Assembly (NCBI GenBank): GCA_965115835.1
Contig: OZ220471.1
Location: 2,480,001 to 2,544,000, forward strand
Direction: 5' to 3'
From: Foliamicus sp965115835
GTDB lineage: Bacteria; Pseudomonadota; Gammaproteobacteria; Steroidobacterales; Foliamicaceae
DNA length: 64,000 nt
Shown here: one piece after another, positions 63,366-64,000 of the stretch
Numbering within the stretch: position 1 is the first letter of the stretch
Layout of the letters: each line of letters opens with the position of its first letter
Translations under genes and position numbers: made by a program
Notes under the pieces: generated by a model
What the model was told of the DNA's origin: nothing
Databases searched by the model: none
The model's input: the letters and a program-made list of their open reading frames with translations, nothing else

Positions 63366-64000
63366 CCCTGTTCCGTGGGCTTGCGCCCGCGACCGGAGGC
63401 GTCGGCCCAGGCCCGGTTCACCGCTTCGATCACATCGCTTGCTGAAATCTCCCGCATGACGCGACGCTGCCTCAGCCGTCTGCCGAAGCGGATATCCTCC
63501 ACCCGCTTTCCCAGCAGCCGCTGCACGGCCTGGGGATAACGGTTCACAACGTACTCGCCGTTGCCCCAAGGGCCTGTGCGCTGCGGGTTGGAGCTTGCAT
63601 ACAAGCCCACTACCGGCACGCCGATGGCCGCGGCGAGGTGGGCGGGGGCCGAGTCCGGGCACACCACGATCCGGGCCCGTTCGATCAGCGCGGCAAGCTG
63701 CTTGAGCGTCGTGAGTCCGTTGAGGTCGGCTACGCCCGCCCGTCCGCCGATGGCCGCGGCGTATTCGCGTTCCAGCGGGCTGCCCGAGCCGGTAAGCAGC
63801 ACTTGCCCGCCGAGACCTTCGACCACATGCCGGGCCACTTCGGCGTAGCGCTCGGGCGGCCAGTTGCGAAACCCGCCGCGACGCTGACTGCTCAAGGGGC
63901 TGATCAGGCAAAACGATTCGCCGGGCGCAAGCGATTCGGCCACCTTCCGGTCGCGGGCCGTCAGGGGAAAGTCCCAGTGCGGCGGGTCCGGTCGCTCGAT
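63317..64000 (-). CDS. Glycosyltransferase family 9 (LPS heptosyltransferase-like), partial
   Basis: The last 227 residues of a GT9 enzyme whose start lies beyond the right edge. FCLISPLSSQRRGGFRNWPP with ERYAEVARHV, VLLTGSGSPLEREYA, DLNGLTTLKQLAALIERARI and VVCPDSAPAHLAAAIGVPVV with GLYASSNPQRTGPWG are the family's ADP-heptose-binding motifs. It resembles WaaC/WaaF inner-core heptosyltransferases; which of the two cannot be decided. Confidence 0.88.
   Translation of the reverse strand: MERPDPPHWDFPLTARDRKVAESLAPGESFCLISPLSSQRRGGFRNWPPERYAEVARHVVEGLGGQVLLTGSGSPLEREYAAAIGGRAGVADLNGLTTLKQLAALIERARIVVCPDSAPAHLAAAIGVPVVGLYASSNPQRTGPWGNGEYVVNRYPQAVQRLLGKRVEDIRFGRRLRQRRVMREISASDVIEAVNRAWADASGRGRKPTEQGYLRGRGLASENTAPQ

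Overview
The window is GC-rich bacterial chromosome and looks gammaproteobacterial. The evidence is the gene neighbourhoods: lptD-surA-pdxA-rsmA beside apaG-apaH, mreBCD-mrdA-rodA-mltB-rlpA-dacA-lipB, lgt-thyA, groESL with a sigma-32-type promoter, glnE, and an LPS heptosyltransferase-like gene. I cannot name a genus. I saw no rRNA, tRNA or CRISPR array.

Layout. (1) 1-10482, minus strand: a partial EF-G paralogue lies downstream of a nine-gene, tightly packed cluster. In transcription order the cluster is ECF sigma factor, RskA-type anti-sigma, alpha/beta hydrolase, membrane-anchored ferrochelatase-like protein, HlyD/MacA-like adaptor, ABC ATPase, two FtsX/MacB-like permeases and cytochrome c'. 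I read it as one stress-regulated export or tetrapyrrole-related module. (2) 10483-13942: intergenic repeats, a YyaL-like thioredoxin-domain protein and a VOC protein. (3) 14021-32110 is a defence island. It holds an OLD-type ATPase-TOPRIM protein, an orphan hsdM fragment, an IS66-type element carrying a DruA-like (DUF4338) gene, an unknown anchored protein, a compact operon of XRE regulator, ParB-like protein, putative nuclease and DNA methyltransferase, and a complete type I system (hsdR-hsdS-hsdM). The putative nuclease gene is split by a 1623-bp insertion sequence; removing the element and one copy of its 9-bp target duplication restores one continuous reading frame. (4) 32111-36020: decayed fragments, a TonB-dependent receptor with metal-binding loops and a small His-rich exported protein. 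(5) 36021-48531: conserved housekeeping and envelope genes. (6) 48528-55198: mltB, an MFS exporter, a GPP34-like fragment, rodA and mrdA. All five carry single-base frameshifts, which points to local sequence error or real decay. (7) 55226-64000: mreD, mreC, mreB, groES, groEL with a double terminator, glnE, a small zinc-finger protein and a partial heptosyltransferase-like gene.

The strongest new structure is the mobile-element biology. The insertion sequence at 22992-24614 ends in a 16-bp inverted repeat. Three short (121-127 bp) non-coding elements at 10877, 26036 and 35505 carry the same ends and the same kind of 9-bp target duplication, so they look like MITEs moved by that transposase. 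A second, unrelated ~155-bp repeat occurs at 4319 and 10493. The best candidate for an undescribed system is the XRE-ParB-nuclease-methyltransferase operon; the sigma/ferrochelatase-like/exporter/cytochrome c' cluster is second.
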